A stretch of 42,557 nt of DNA from Gammaproteobacteria bacterium (GCA_002691465.1 NZHP01000017.1:1-42557); one strand, 5' to 3'; numbered from the stretch's first letter, positions 1 to 9,046 are shown. Notes: generated from the sequence alone by a model not told the origin. Numbers and translations are program-made.

Positions 1-32
1 AAAAGTAATAAAAAAAACTTGAGATAATTGGA

Positions 33-38
33 TATAAT
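33..38 (+). promoter_or_regulatory. Possible -10 box upstream of the small secreted protein
   Basis: A perfect TATAAT hexamer lies about 40 bases before the ATG at 80 in a very AT-rich stretch. No good -35 sits at 16-18 bases (TTGAGA at 19-24 is only 8 bases away). In DNA this AT-rich a hexamer can arise by chance, so this is a weak call. Confidence 0.3.
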
Positions 39-79
39 CACTATTTCTTATAAAACATTATAGTAAATTGGAAAAAATC

Positions 80-421
80 ATGAATTTTAAAAAAATATTT
101 TTATTAACTTCTCTTCTTGCTTTCACTTCAATTTCTTATGCTGAGTGCACATATCCAAAGAAAAAGTTTGATATACCTTCAGGAAAAAAAGCGACTGAAG
201 CTGAAATGGTTGAAACAATGGGTAAAATCAAAACATTTCAAGAAGATATAGCTGAATATCGCGTTTGTCTTGATGAAGAGCTAGCAAAAGTATCTGAAGA
301 TGTTGAAAGTTACGATGAAATAAAACTTATGCAAGTACAAAAGTACAATGCCTCTGTCGAAGATGAAACTAAACTCGCAGAAGAATGGAGCGAAGCTGTC
401 AGAGCCTTTAAATCAAAATAA
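80..421 (+). CDS. Small secreted protein of unknown function
   Basis: This encodes 113 residues from the ATG at 80. An in-frame TTG at 68 would only add MEKI in front of a clean signal peptide, so I prefer the ATG. Residues 1-21 form a signal peptide: a short Lys-containing start, a hydrophobic core ([10 protein letters not shown]) and a cleavage-like SYA before Glu-Cys. The mature part is acidic, Lys/Glu-rich and probably helical, with two cysteines (ECTYP and YRVCLDEE) that could form a disulfide in the periplasm. The Cys at mature position 2 does not follow a proper lipobox, so a lipoprotein is less likely. The stop is 10 bases before the malate dehydrogenase start, so the two are probably co-transcribed. 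I do not recognise the family. Confidence 0.75.
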   Translation: MNFKKIFLLTSLLAFTSISYAECTYPKKKFDIPSGKKATEAEMVETMGKIKTFQEDIAEYRVCLDEELAKVSEDVESYDEIKLMQVQKYNASVEDETKLAEEWSEAVRAFKSK

Positions 422-431
422 GGGAAACAAA

Positions 432-1403
432 ATGCCAAAAACTGTAACCATAACAGGTGCAGCTGGACAGATTGGATATCAGCTTGCATTTAGGATTGCT
501 TCCGGACAACTTTTGGGAGCAAACAAAAAAATTAATCTAAACCTTTTGGAGATAACTCCGGCTCTAGATGCGCTGAGAGGCGTAGCGATGGAGTTGGAAG
601 ATTGTGCATTCGAAACTCTGGGTCAAATAAATATTTCTGATGACCCAAATATAGCATTCATGGATAGTGATTATGGGTTCTTGGTTGGGGCTAAGCCTCG
701 AGGCCCAGGCATGGAGAGAAGTGACTTACTTCAGGAAAATGCAAAAATCTTTTCGGCACAAGGGAAAGCAATCAATGAAAATGCCTCGAGAGATATCAAA
801 GTCCTTGTAGTTGGCAATCCTGCGAATACCAATGCCCTAATTGCAATGTCAAATGCGCCGGACATTGATAAGAATGCATTTACAGCAATGATGAGACTCG
901 ACCATAATAGAGCTCTTGCTCAACTTGCTTCTCACTTAAATTGTCATTCAAGTGAACTCTCAAATATGGCAATTTGGGGTAATCACTCAACTACTCAATA
1001 TCCTGATGTAAGTAATTTAAAGCTTAATGGTGAAAATATAACTTCATTGCTTGATAGCGCATGGGTCAGAGATAATTTTATTCCGGGTGTTCAAAATAGG
1101 GGCGCAGAAATCATAAAAGCAAGAGGTTTATCAAGCGCGGCATCAGCAGCTTCAGCTGCTATCGATCATATGAGAGATTGGACTTTAGATACCAAAGTAA
1201 ATGATTGGGTAAGCATGGCTATTCCGAGTGATGGATCATATGGTGTCAGCGAAGGTATAATCTATTCTTTCCCGGTAATTTGTAAGAATGGATCTTACTC
1301 CATAATTCAGAACCTAGAGATTGATGATTTCAGCATGGCCTCAATGAAATTAACAGAGGAAGAGCTACTCGAGGAAAGAGCAGCAATTCAACAGTTGCTG
1401 TAA
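432..1403 (+). CDS. mdh: Malate dehydrogenase
   Basis: NAD-dependent malate dehydrogenase (323 aa) interconverting malate and oxaloacetate in the TCA cycle, in the cytoplasm. The start is the ATG at 432, preceded by AGGGA at 421-425; the frame stays open further upstream but that overlaps the previous gene and lacks homology. Visible motifs are the dinucleotide-binding loop GAAGQIG (residues 9-15), the mobile substrate loop [11 protein letters not shown] (from residue 89), LDH at 156-158 and catalytic WGNHS with His185. The sequence resembles the cytoplasmic-type (MDH type 2) family rather than E. coli Mdh. Length is normal for that group (about 325). It sits between a small secreted protein and fadE, all on the plus strand. 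Confidence 0.96.
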   Translation: MPKTVTITGAAGQIGYQLAFRIASGQLLGANKKINLNLLEITPALDALRGVAMELEDCAFETLGQINISDDPNIAFMDSDYGFLVGAKPRGPGMERSDLLQENAKIFSAQGKAINENASRDIKVLVVGNPANTNALIAMSNAPDIDKNAFTAMMRLDHNRALAQLASHLNCHSSELSNMAIWGNHSTTQYPDVSNLKLNGENITSLLDSAWVRDNFIPGVQNRGAEIIKARGLSSAASAASAAIDHMRDWTLDTKVNDWVSMAIPSDGSYGVSEGIIYSFPVICKNGSYSIIQNLEIDDFSMASMKLTEEELLEERAAIQQLL

Positions 1404-1490
1404 ATTTAGACAAGATCAAATTTAATCTGTAAAATCCATAATCCGAAATAAATCGAAATTTTTTAATAGTAGAAAGTTTAATAGGACTAA

Positions 1491-3911
1491 ATGATATTTT
1501 TTATAGCCACAATCTTGCTCTTCGCATGGGTAACCTATACAGCAATGGAGCTAAGAAAGGCAACCCTGGTAGCGGGTTTGTTTATTGTTGCTTACATGCT
1601 GGTTGGTAACCCAAGTACCATCTATATTTCTATACTTTGGATTCTATTCGGTCTTCTCGTTTCGCTAAACATTCCAGAAATAAGAAGAAATTACATCACA
1701 AAAAAAATACTTGATGTTTACAAAGCATTACTGCCAAAAATCTCTAAAACAGAACAAGAGGCAATCGAGGCAGGGAATGTATGGTGGGATGCGGAATTAT
1801 TTACTGGTAATCCAAATTGGGATGTCCTTAGATCTAACCCTAAGGCAATGCTGCCTCCAGAAGAGCAAGCTTTCTTAGATGGTCCTGTAAACGAGTTATG
1901 TGAAATGATTGATGATTGGCAAGTTTCACATAGGGACTACGACCTTCCAGAAGAGGTATACAATTTTATTAAAGAAAAAGGATTCTTTTCTTTTATTATT
2001 CCTAAAAAATACGGTGGTCTTGAGTTTTCTCCGCTTGGGCTTATCTACGTCATGGCGAAACTTGGTTCACGAAGTGGAACAGCGGCCTCCATGGTTGGTG
2101 TGCCTAACTCACTGGGGCCAGCTGAGCTGCTCATGCACTATGGGACAGATGAACAAAAAGAAGAGTTGCTTCCTAAACTTGCGTCTGGTGAACATGTTCC
2201 CTGTTTTGCTCTTACTGGGCCTTATGCTGGATCTGATGCGACGTCTATGCCAGATACAGGCATTGTTTGTAAGGGTGAATTTGAAGGAGAAGAAATTATT
2301 GGCATCAAACTTAATTTTAGTAAGAGATACATCACCCTGGCACCAATAGCGACCCTGATTGGTCTCGCCTTCAAAATGCATGATCCAGATCATTTAATTG
2401 GAGAAGTCGACGACTACGGAATTACATGTGCTTTACTTCCCAAAGGACTAAAAGGACTTGAAACTGGCAGAAGGCATATACCTATTGGAAATCCTTTCAT
2501 GAATGGCACCATCACCGGCGATGATGTTTTTATACCCCTTGAATATATTATTGGGGGGGTTGAGCAAGCAGGTCAGGGATGGAAAATGCTTACAGATTGT
2601 CTGTCTGCAGGAAGAGCTATTGTTCTTCCGTCGGGAGCTATGAGTGGAGCAAAATCAGCTGTAGCTGTAACAGGATCTTATGCTAGAGCAAGAGAACAGT
2701 TTGGAATGCCTATAGCAGAATTTGAAGGCATTCTTGAACCTCTTGGTAGAATGGCAGGAAGATCCTATATTATCTCTTCTACTCTATCTACGACTGCTAT
2801 GGCTATTGGTGCTGGAGAAAAGCCTTCTGTTATTTCAGCAATTCTAAAATATCACACTACAGAACTTGCTCGGCAGATAGGAATAGATGCCATGGATATC
2901 CATGGAGGCAAAGCTGTAATGCTCGGGCCTAAAAATTATATGGCCGGTGGATATCAAAGTACACCTGTAGGTATAACCGTTGAAGGTGCAAATATAATGA
3001 CAAGAAGCCTGATAATTTTTGGACAGGGTGCGTTTAGATGTCATCCATATGTACTAAAAGAAATTGAAGCAGTAAATATAGAAGATGAAAATGAATCTCT
3101 TGAGCAATTTGACCTCCACCTTTTCGGGCATATTGGCCATTCAATATCAAATGCTGTCAGATCCCTAGTAAGGGGATTAACTGATAGGTTCACATCAAGT
3201 CCTGTTGAAGGTGAAACGGCAATTTACTATAAGCAAATTAATAGACTTAGCGCTGGATTTTCTTTCTTGACAGACGTATCTATGCTTGTGATGGGCGGAG
3301 AATTAAAAAGAAGAGAAACAATCTCAGCTAGGTTGGGAGATGTCTTAAGCTCACTTTATCTTGCAAGTACTTCACTAAAGCACTTTGAAGACACTCCTGA
3401 GAAAGATCTGGATCTTGAACTATTAGCATGGAGCCAGAAAACCTTATTAAATGAAGCGCAGGAAAAACTCAGCCAGACATTAGATAACTTTCCAAATAAG
3501 TATGTTGCGATGATGGCAAGGTTTCTTATTTTCCCAACAGGTAAGAATTTCAAGGCTCCTAGCATTAAAGAAACTTTGAAACTTGGTAAATTGGTATCTA
3601 GAAATACGAAAACAAGAGACAAGCTTATCTATGGAATCTATCAAATTAATGAGCCATCTAATCATTTTGCTCAAATGAATAAACTTTTGGAGCTGTATGA
3701 ATCATCTTACAAAGATAGATCAGTTATTTTAAAGGCTAAGAAAAAGGGGTTGATAAATGGTTCTACCTTTGAAGAACTTCTTAGAAATGCGGCTGATGAA
3801 GGAATAATTAGTGTTGATAAAATCGAAGAACTCAAAGAATATAATGATCTTGCTGACGATATCATCAATGTAGACGATTTTTCTCAAGAGGAAGTTGATC
3901 AACTAAGATAG
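1491..3911 (+). CDS. fadE: FadE-type acyl-CoA dehydrogenase
   Basis: Long acyl-CoA dehydrogenase (806 aa; E. coli FadE is 814) catalysing the first, FAD-dependent oxidation of fatty-acid beta-oxidation. Residues 1-60 contain hydrophobic segments that anchor the enzyme to the inner membrane, as in FadE. The acyl-CoA dehydrogenase core follows (about 90-520), with PNSLGPAELL, ALTGPYAGSDA and a C-terminal core segment containing DIHGGKAVMLGP. The last ~270 residues are the extra domain typical of FadE. The ATG at 1491 begins the hydrophobic N-terminus. The 87-base gap after mdh shows no clear terminator. The stop lies 5 bases from the convergent GHMP kinase stop. Confidence 0.95.
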   Translation: MIFFIATILLFAWVTYTAMELRKATLVAGLFIVAYMLVGNPSTIYISILWILFGLLVSLNIPEIRRNYITKKILDVYKALLPKISKTEQEAIEAGNVWWDAELFTGNPNWDVLRSNPKAMLPPEEQAFLDGPVNELCEMIDDWQVSHRDYDLPEEVYNFIKEKGFFSFIIPKKYGGLEFSPLGLIYVMAKLGSRSGTAASMVGVPNSLGPAELLMHYGTDEQKEELLPKLASGEHVPCFALTGPYAGSDATSMPDTGIVCKGEFEGEEIIGIKLNFSKRYITLAPIATLIGLAFKMHDPDHLIGEVDDYGITCALLPKGLKGLETGRRHIPIGNPFMNGTITGDDVFIPLEYIIGGVEQAGQGWKMLTDCLSAGRAIVLPSGAMSGAKSAVAVTGSYARAREQFGMPIAEFEGILEPLGRMAGRSYIISSTLSTTAMAIGAGEKPSVISAILKYHTTELARQIGIDAMDIHGGKAVMLGPKNYMAGGYQSTPVGITVEGANIMTRSLIIFGQGAFRCHPYVLKEIEAVNIEDENESLEQFDLHLFGHIGHSISNAVRSLVRGLTDRFTSSPVEGETAIYYKQINRLSAGFSFLTDVSMLVMGGELKRRETISARLGDVLSSLYLASTSLKHFEDTPEKDLDLELLAWSQKTLLNEAQEKLSQTLDNFPNKYVAMMARFLIFPTGKNFKAPSIKETLKLGKLVSRNTKTRDKLIYGIYQINEPSNHFAQMNKLLELYESSYKDRSVILKAKKKGLINGSTFEELLRNAADEGIISVDKIEELKEYNDLADDIINVDDFSQEEVDQLR

Positions 3912-3916
3912 TTATT

Positions 3917-4900
3917 TTATACCTGAAAGTAATTCAAACCTCTTGAATCTAGAATTTCACACACTTCTTCTATTCTGAGGCTTTCGTTGCTAATCAAAAG
4001 TCCTAAATCTCCTCCACCAGATCCAGATGGTTTATAAAAAATCCCTTCGCTCTCCGCAAACCTAATCATTTCATTATGATTATCAAAAATTCCAATATTA
4101 AGCTTTCTATCTAAATCTAATAATAAATCGTTGTATGCCCTAAGATGATTGAGTATTAAGTTACTGTCTTTTTTAGAGATGAAAGAATGAATATAATCCA
4201 ATTCCATCTTCATCTTTTCGGCTTGCTTTAAAAAATAAGATGGATACTCTTCTTTTCCGGCTTGATACCTGTCAATCATTCTTGATGTCTCTATGGATGT
4301 ATCATTTAAAACTGCAATCACAATCAAATCATCCGGAATATTAACTTGTTCATATTCAAGTTTCTTATTATTTGTGAGCCTGCAAGACAAAGCTCTTACT
4401 TCTTCATAAGATGCAACAACATCAAAGCCACTCCCTTTTGAATTTTGAGCATTTCTATGGGTTTCAATTGAATAATCAATAATTTTTTGAGGAGTAAGCC
4501 TCATCTCATAAAATTTATTGAAAGCCTTTGTAATCGCTACAGAAATTGCTGCGCTCGAGCCGATACCAATCTTCTTTTTCTCAAAGAAAAATTCATTTGT
4601 GTCAATGCTTATAGTTTTTCCTGTAAAGGTTTTTTTAAATTTTCTTATCGACTGCTGTAAAATGCTTCCCAGTTCCTCAGGATCCTCTTTGAGCCAGTTA
4701 ATATTTAAATCATCATTTAGCATAAAAGGATATGAGTTATTACTTAAAGACGAATTGAATAAATTGTGTGGCTTATTATTGTCACTTAATGAAACTCTTG
4801 CCTCTTGAGGAGTAGAAAGAATTATGGATTTCCCGCCTTCAAGAGCCATGTATTCGCCGGTAAAAAATACTTTACCTGATGCTTTAGTATCAATTTTCAT
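3917..4900 (-). CDS. GHMP-family kinase, probable phosphomevalonate kinase
   Basis: This 327-residue GHMP-superfamily kinase probably phosphorylates phosphomevalonate to diphosphomevalonate in isoprenoid synthesis. The N-terminal GKVFFTGEYMALEGG, the ATP loop KKIGIGSSAAIS, the motif KGSGFDVVAS and the C-terminal PSGSGGGDLG match the phosphomevalonate kinase pattern (GSSAA, GSGFD, GAGGGD) better than mevalonate kinase. The gene overlaps the end of mvaD by 11 bases, so translation is likely coupled and a role just before the decarboxylase is strongly suggested. It could instead be a mevalonate kinase of unusual type, because no other mevalonate-pathway kinase is in the window. The symbol is left blank because the exact substrate is inferred. 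Confidence 0.8.
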   Translation of the reverse strand: MKIDTKASGKVFFTGEYMALEGGKSIILSTPQEARVSLSDNNKPHNLFNSSLSNNSYPFMLNDDLNINWLKEDPEELGSILQQSIRKFKKTFTGKTISIDTNEFFFEKKKIGIGSSAAISVAITKAFNKFYEMRLTPQKIIDYSIETHRNAQNSKGSGFDVVASYEEVRALSCRLTNNKKLEYEQVNIPDDLIVIAVLNDTSIETSRMIDRYQAGKEEYPSYFLKQAEKMKMELDYIHSFISKKDSNLILNHLRAYNDLLLDLDRKLNIGIFDNHNEMIRFAESEGIFYKPSGSGGGDLGLLISNESLRIEEVCEILDSRGLNYFQV

Positions 4901-5855
4901 TAACTACTCTTGGTGACCCTCCAATTCCTGCATGAATAATTTCAATTACGTCTGTTTTTTCTATAATCTTTTCTTTAATGGCATTAGATGAACTGGGATC
5001 ACAAATAATTTTAACCTGGGGGCCGGCATCAATAGTGTAAAAGAGCTTGTGCCCTAAAACTCTTAAATTCTCTACCTCAGTGACACAACTTCTGGTCACG
5101 TCAGTCTTATATACAATCGAAGGACTTGAGGTTTTCATCACCTCATGCATGAGTTCACAATTTTTTTCAGTTACTCTCTCTAACTTTAAGATATTTTTCT
5201 CTCTAATAGCCTCCAATGCCTCATTGATATGCTCTTGATTAATATCAAGCCAATGATTATAAATAGTTGATGTTTTCCGAGAAATTTCCATGCCTTCTCT
5301 TGAGCTGATTTTTTTTGATTCAGTTGAAGCGATACAAATTAATACATCAAGGGGCCAATCTGATTTACCTAGGATTTGTGAGCATCTATAGCTGCGATTT
5401 TGATCCATTAAAACAAATCCTCCTAAGAGGGATCGAGGGGCTGAGCCTGAACCTAACATGCATGCTTTTACTCTGTCACTCATTTTCAATTCGATGTCAT
5501 AATGTGCTTCATAAGCGGTTACAAGAGATGCTATCCCAGATGCTGATGAAGCAAGTCCAGATGAGGTGGGGAAATTATTTTCTGATTTTATAACTAGAAA
5601 ATCATTAGACTTCGAGATTTTTGATAGATATTGCAAGGACGGAATAATTTTTGATATGTCCTGCTCTTCTTCTCCATTTATAAATAACCTATGTTGCTTA
5701 GATGATAAATTTTTATATATTTTTGTTTTTGAGTGCATTGAGTCAACAGTTATAGAAATAGAGCTCATTGCAGGCATGTTTTGATCAATATCTTTCTTTC
5801 CCCAATACTTCACTAAGGCAAAATTTGGATGTGCAATGGCTGTTGTTTGTGTCAA
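4890..5855 (-). CDS. mvaD: Diphosphomevalonate decarboxylase
   Basis: ATP-dependent decarboxylation of mevalonate diphosphate to isopentenyl diphosphate (321 aa, normal length). Visible signatures are HPNFALVKYWGKKD near the N-terminus, PAMSSISITVD, the ATP/substrate loop NFPTSSGLASSASG, LGSGSAPRSLLGGFV, and TIDAGPQVKII carrying the catalytic Asp region. The start is a TTG at 5853-5855, because no ATG lies before the conserved N-terminal motif; a GAGAG purine run precedes it. It heads a two-gene minus-strand operon with the GHMP kinase and diverges from ispA, which uses the product. Together they indicate a mevalonate route, whereas most gammaproteobacteria use the MEP route. Confidence 0.93.
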   Translation of the reverse strand: MTQTTAIAHPNFALVKYWGKKDIDQNMPAMSSISITVDSMHSKTKIYKNLSSKQHRLFINGEEEQDISKIIPSLQYLSKISKSNDFLVIKSENNFPTSSGLASSASGIASLVTAYEAHYDIELKMSDRVKACMLGSGSAPRSLLGGFVLMDQNRSYRCSQILGKSDWPLDVLICIASTESKKISSREGMEISRKTSTIYNHWLDINQEHINEALEAIREKNILKLERVTEKNCELMHEVMKTSSPSIVYKTDVTRSCVTEVENLRVLGHKLFYTIDAGPQVKIICDPSSSNAIKEKIIEKTDVIEIIHAGIGGSPRVVNEN

Positions 5856-5889
5856 AATTTCTCTCTTATCCAGATAATTTTAGGCTTTT

Positions 5890-5904
5890 AAAGTAGTATA
5901 CTTT
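5890..5904. promoter_or_regulatory. Palindrome in the mvaD/ispA divergent promoter region
   Basis: The 83-base gap between mvaD and ispA contains an inverted repeat, AAAGTA-GTA-TACTTT. The same bases hold TATACT-like -10 hexamers on both strands. Good -35 boxes are not evident at the right distance on either side. It could be a shared operator or overlapping promoters for the isoprenoid genes, but a chance AT-rich palindrome is possible. Confidence 0.35.
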
Positions 5905-5938
5905 ACCACTGCATATTGTAGAAAATTCAGTTTAATTT

Positions 5939-6826
5939 ATGGCTTCATTCAAAACAAAAATCCCAGAGTATAAGAAATTGGTCGATGATTTTTTAGATAA
6001 TAGTCTCCCAAACCCAAATCAATCACCCCAAAAACTCACTCAAGCAATGTTCTATTCTGTGATGAATGGTGGAAAAAGAATTAGGCCTTTGATGATGTTT
6101 GCCTCAGCAGAGACATTGGATATAAATTTTCATGATGTCCTTCCCTATGCTGCATCAATTGAACTGCTTCATTCATTCTCTCTTATTCATGATGACTTAC
6201 CATGCATGGATGATGATTCTATGAGAAGAGGACAACCAACCACTCATATTGAATTTGGCGAAGCCACAGCAACATTAGCGGCAGATGCATTGCAATCTTT
6301 AGCATTTCAAAACATGGCTCTAGCAAAACTTCCCGAATCAAAAACTTCTCATCTTAAACTTATTTCTATGATCGCAGAGTCAATTGGCTCTTCTGGAATG
6401 GCGGGGGGGCAATCCCTAGACTTAGACTCTGAAAATAAAAAATTAAACACTAAGAGTGTTGAAAATATCTATATGCTCAAAACTGGAAGATTGCTTCAAG
6501 CGTCAATTTTAACTCCTACATATTTCAAAGAATTAAGCGAAGAAAAGATTACGGCACTCAATGGTTTTTCTAAAGCAATCGGTATCGCCTTCCAAATACA
6601 GGATGACATAATCGAAGCCGAAGGAGATTTTGAGACGATTGGTAAATCAGTTGAGTCTGATAAAAATAAAAACAAGGCAGCTTATCCAATACTTTTTGGC
6701 ATAAATCAGTCAAAAAAAAGGGTGGAAGAGCTTTATCAAAAAGCGTGTGATTCGCTTTCAATATTCAGAGGTAACTCAAGCTCTCTTGAGGAGATGGCAA
6801 AAATTATCATCAATCGAAAATTATAG
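5939..6826 (+). CDS. ispA: Farnesyl diphosphate synthase
   Basis: Short-chain trans-prenyltransferase (295 aa) condensing IPP with DMAPP and GPP to farnesyl diphosphate. The GGKRIRP motif, the first Asp-rich motif DDLPCMDDDSMRRG and the helix GEATATLAADAL identify the IspA family. The second Asp-rich motif reads QDDIIEAEGD, so its fifth position is Glu rather than the usual Asp (DDxxE). It is divergent from mvaD and therefore lies beside the genes making its substrate. Its TAG stop abuts the stop of the convergent yadH-like gene with no base between them. Confidence 0.94.
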   Translation: MASFKTKIPEYKKLVDDFLDNSLPNPNQSPQKLTQAMFYSVMNGGKRIRPLMMFASAETLDINFHDVLPYAASIELLHSFSLIHDDLPCMDDDSMRRGQPTTHIEFGEATATLAADALQSLAFQNMALAKLPESKTSHLKLISMIAESIGSSGMAGGQSLDLDSENKKLNTKSVENIYMLKTGRLLQASILTPTYFKELSEEKITALNGFSKAIGIAFQIQDDIIEAEGDFETIGKSVESDKNKNKAAYPILFGINQSKKRVEELYQKACDSLSIFRGNSSSLEEMAKIIINRKL

Positions 6827-7594
6827 TTACTGCCTAGTGCCTATGCCTTTTTTTAGTAAAATTACAGCAGAAAAAAATAAGATAATAAAAAAAATAATAA
6901 TCATCATTAAAGCATTCTGAATTGAGACATCAGAAATTCCAATGACGCTGTATCTCATTGAATTGATCATATAAAGGATTGGGTTGAATTTTGAAACAGT
7001 TTGCCAAAATTCAGGAAGCAAATTAACTGTGTAAAAAACTCCGCCCAAATATGTCAAAGGAGCCAAAACGAATGATGGGATCACAGCAATATCGTCAAAT
7101 TTTTTCGCAAAAATTGCATTTATTAATCCTGCCAAGGAAAAGACTCCTGCTGTCATAATGATCACAAACAAAGTCATTATGGGATACTTGATATTTATTT
7201 GAGTAAAAAATAATGCGATAAAGGTCACAACCACTGCAACAGATAACCCCCTTATTATTCCGCCAGCAAGATATCCAATTACTATTGATACTTCACTCAA
7301 GGGAGAAACCAACAGCTCCTCAATATGGCCCTGGATCTTTGCGTTAAAAAAACTGCCAACGACATTTCCATAGGAATTCGTTATAACGGACATCATGACA
7401 AGTCCAGGCGCTATGTATTCCATATATGGATATCCCTCCATTTCACCTATTCTTTTCCCAATTAATGTTCCAAATATTATGAAATACAATGACATAGTGA
7501 TGCCTGGTGGGATGAGAGTCTGAACCCAGATTCTTAAAACACGAGTGGTTTCTTTTCTCACGAGTGACATCATTCCAACAATTTGTGTTCTCAT
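6827..7594 (-). CDS. yadH: ABC-2 type exporter permease (YadH-like)
   Basis: Inner-membrane permease subunit (255 aa) of an ABC-2 exporter. It has about six hydrophobic segments and the family features YMEYIAPGLVMM, IQGHIEELLVSPLS and PLTYLGGVFY, as in E. coli YadH. It starts with an ATG that overlaps the stop of the ATPase gene by four bases (ATGA), so the two subunits are translationally coupled. The exported substrate is unknown for this family. The stop abuts that of ispA directly. Confidence 0.9.
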   Translation of the reverse strand: MRTQIVGMMSLVRKETTRVLRIWVQTLIPPGITMSLYFIIFGTLIGKRIGEMEGYPYMEYIAPGLVMMSVITNSYGNVVGSFFNAKIQGHIEELLVSPLSEVSIVIGYLAGGIIRGLSVAVVVTFIALFFTQINIKYPIMTLFVIIMTAGVFSLAGLINAIFAKKFDDIAVIPSFVLAPLTYLGGVFYTVNLLPEFWQTVSKFNPILYMINSMRYSVIGISDVSIQNALMMIIIFFIILFFSAVILLKKGIGTRQ

Positions 7595-8517
7595 GAACGA
7601 TCTCCTGTTTGTCCCTGTGTAAGATCAAGAAAAAGTTCTTCGAGTCTACTATTTTTGTTTCGTAGGCTTAGTACTTTAACTCCCTGCTTTTCTAAAGAAA
7701 TAAATGCGCTGTTTATGCCCTGATCTTGAGTCACTGTAATTTCAATTTCATGAGGAGAATTTAAATCTGTTGAATAACCTTCGATGATTGGTTTTTCATT
7801 AAGTGGTTTTTCAATATTGAGAATAAAGACTTCTGTCTTAAGTTTTTTTAATACATTTTGCATTGAATCATTTTCTATAATTTCACCCTCGTCAATAATC
7901 GCGACCTTATTACATAACTGCTCTGCCTCTTCAAGGTAGTGGGTCGTTAAAATAATTGTTGTTCCACTTTGATTCAATTCCCTAAGAAAATTCCACATCA
8001 TTCTTCTGGTTTCAATATCTACTCCAGCAGTTGGTTCATCTAAGAGCAGCAACTTTGGACGGTTGACGAGCGCTCGAGCAACCATCAGTCTTCTTTTCAT
8101 TCCTCCCGATAAACTTCTTGCATCGGTTTTTCTTTTATCCCATAGCTGCATCTTTTTAAGATACTGTTCCGCTCTTTTCTTGCCTTCATTTCTGGTGATT
8201 CCATAAAATCCAGCTTGATTAACAAGAATATTGAAGTTGTAATCAAAAAGATTCAAATTAACCTCTTGAGGTACAACCCCTATACATGACTTTGCCTTGG
8301 CTAATTCTTTATCTATGTCATAACCAAAAACCTCTATTGATCCTGAAGATTTATTTACAAGAGATGTAATAATTCCTATAGCTGTTGTCTTACCTGCACC
8401 ATTCGGCCCAAGTAGAGCAAAAAAGTCTCCTTTCTGAACATCAAAACTGACAGATTTTAGGGCTTGCACTCCACTTTTATATTTTTTTGAAAGATTTTTT
8501 ATTGATAAAGCATGCAT
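7591..8517 (-). CDS. yadG: ABC exporter ATP-binding protein (YadG-like)
   Basis: ATPase subunit (308 aa, the same length as E. coli YadG) that energises the adjacent permease. It has Walker A GPNGAGKTT (residues 37-45), the signature LSGGMKRRL, Walker B LLLLDEPTAGVD and an H-loop in LTTHYLEEAE, followed by a C-terminal regulatory extension. The frame stays open to 8637, but that extension is Cys/Phe-rich, lacks homology and overlaps the divergent thioesterase. The ATG at 8515-8517 (MHALSIKNL) is therefore the start. It forms a two-gene operon with yadH. Confidence 0.92.
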   Translation of the reverse strand: MHALSIKNLSKKYKSGVQALKSVSFDVQKGDFFALLGPNGAGKTTAIGIITSLVNKSSGSIEVFGYDIDKELAKAKSCIGVVPQEVNLNLFDYNFNILVNQAGFYGITRNEGKKRAEQYLKKMQLWDKRKTDARSLSGGMKRRLMVARALVNRPKLLLLDEPTAGVDIETRRMMWNFLRELNQSGTTIILTTHYLEEAEQLCNKVAIIDEGEIIENDSMQNVLKKLKTEVFILNIEKPLNEKPIIEGYSTDLNSPHEIEITVTQDQGINSAFISLEKQGVKVLSLRNKNSRLEELFLDLTQGQTGDRS

Positions 8518-8590
8518 ACAAAATGCATTTTGCACCTTAATGAAAATAAAGCAATAATGTTGCCTTAAATTAATACTATTTAGTAAGCAA

Positions 8591-9046
8591 ATGACACAAA
8601 TTTGGCATAAAACAGAATTAGATAGGAAAGCTATCATTGAAAAAGCTCATGAGAACACGCTTGTTGAAACATTGGACATAAAAATAACAGAAATTGGTGA
8701 TGACTATATCAAGGGTACAATGCCAGTAGACTCGAGAACAAAACAGCCGGCTGGGCTGCTTCACGGTGGGGCTTCAATGGCACTTGCAGAAACGCTTGCG
8801 AGTACTGGCGCATATCTTTGTGTAGATCCTGAAAAATATAGAGTAGTTGGGCAGGAAATTAATGCCAATCATGTCAGGCCAGTAATATCAGGACATGTAA
8901 CAGGCATTGCTAAACCAGTTTTTCTTGGCAAAAGAAGTCAAGTTTGGGAAATTAGAATTTATAAATCTATGGAAGAATTCAGTGATAAAACACTTTGTTG
9001 CATTTCCAGAATGACTGCTCAAAGGATTGACGGGGTTCAATCATAA
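8591..9046 (+). CDS. Hotdog-fold thioesterase (PaaI/MenI-like)
   Basis: Cytoplasmic acyl-CoA thioesterase (151 aa) of the PaaI/YdiI group. The motif PAGLLHGGASMALAETLAS is the conserved HGG segment with the catalytic acidic residue on the following helix, and GQEINANHVRP is the matching strand. The substrate cannot be read from sequence; YdiI/MenI act on DHNA-CoA, while related enzymes act on phenylacetyl- or medium-chain acyl-CoAs. Its TAA stop overlaps the probable AUA start of the downstream permease. It diverges from yadG across a 73-base gap. Confidence 0.87.
   Translation: MTQIWHKTELDRKAIIEKAHENTLVETLDIKITEIGDDYIKGTMPVDSRTKQPAGLLHGGASMALAETLASTGAYLCVDPEKYRVVGQEINANHVRPVISGHVTGIAKPVFLGKRSQVWEIRIYKSMEEFSDKTLCCISRMTAQRIDGVQS

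Noticed and set aside
348-431. Malate dehydrogenase starting at 348
   Set aside because: The extension lies inside the secreted protein gene; the ATG at 432 has a ribosome site and begins the conserved sequence.
8518-8637. Upstream extension of the ABC ATPase frame to 8637
   Set aside because: The extra 40 residues are Cys- and hydrophobic-rich, lack homology and overlap the divergent thioesterase; YadG length fits the ATG at 8517.
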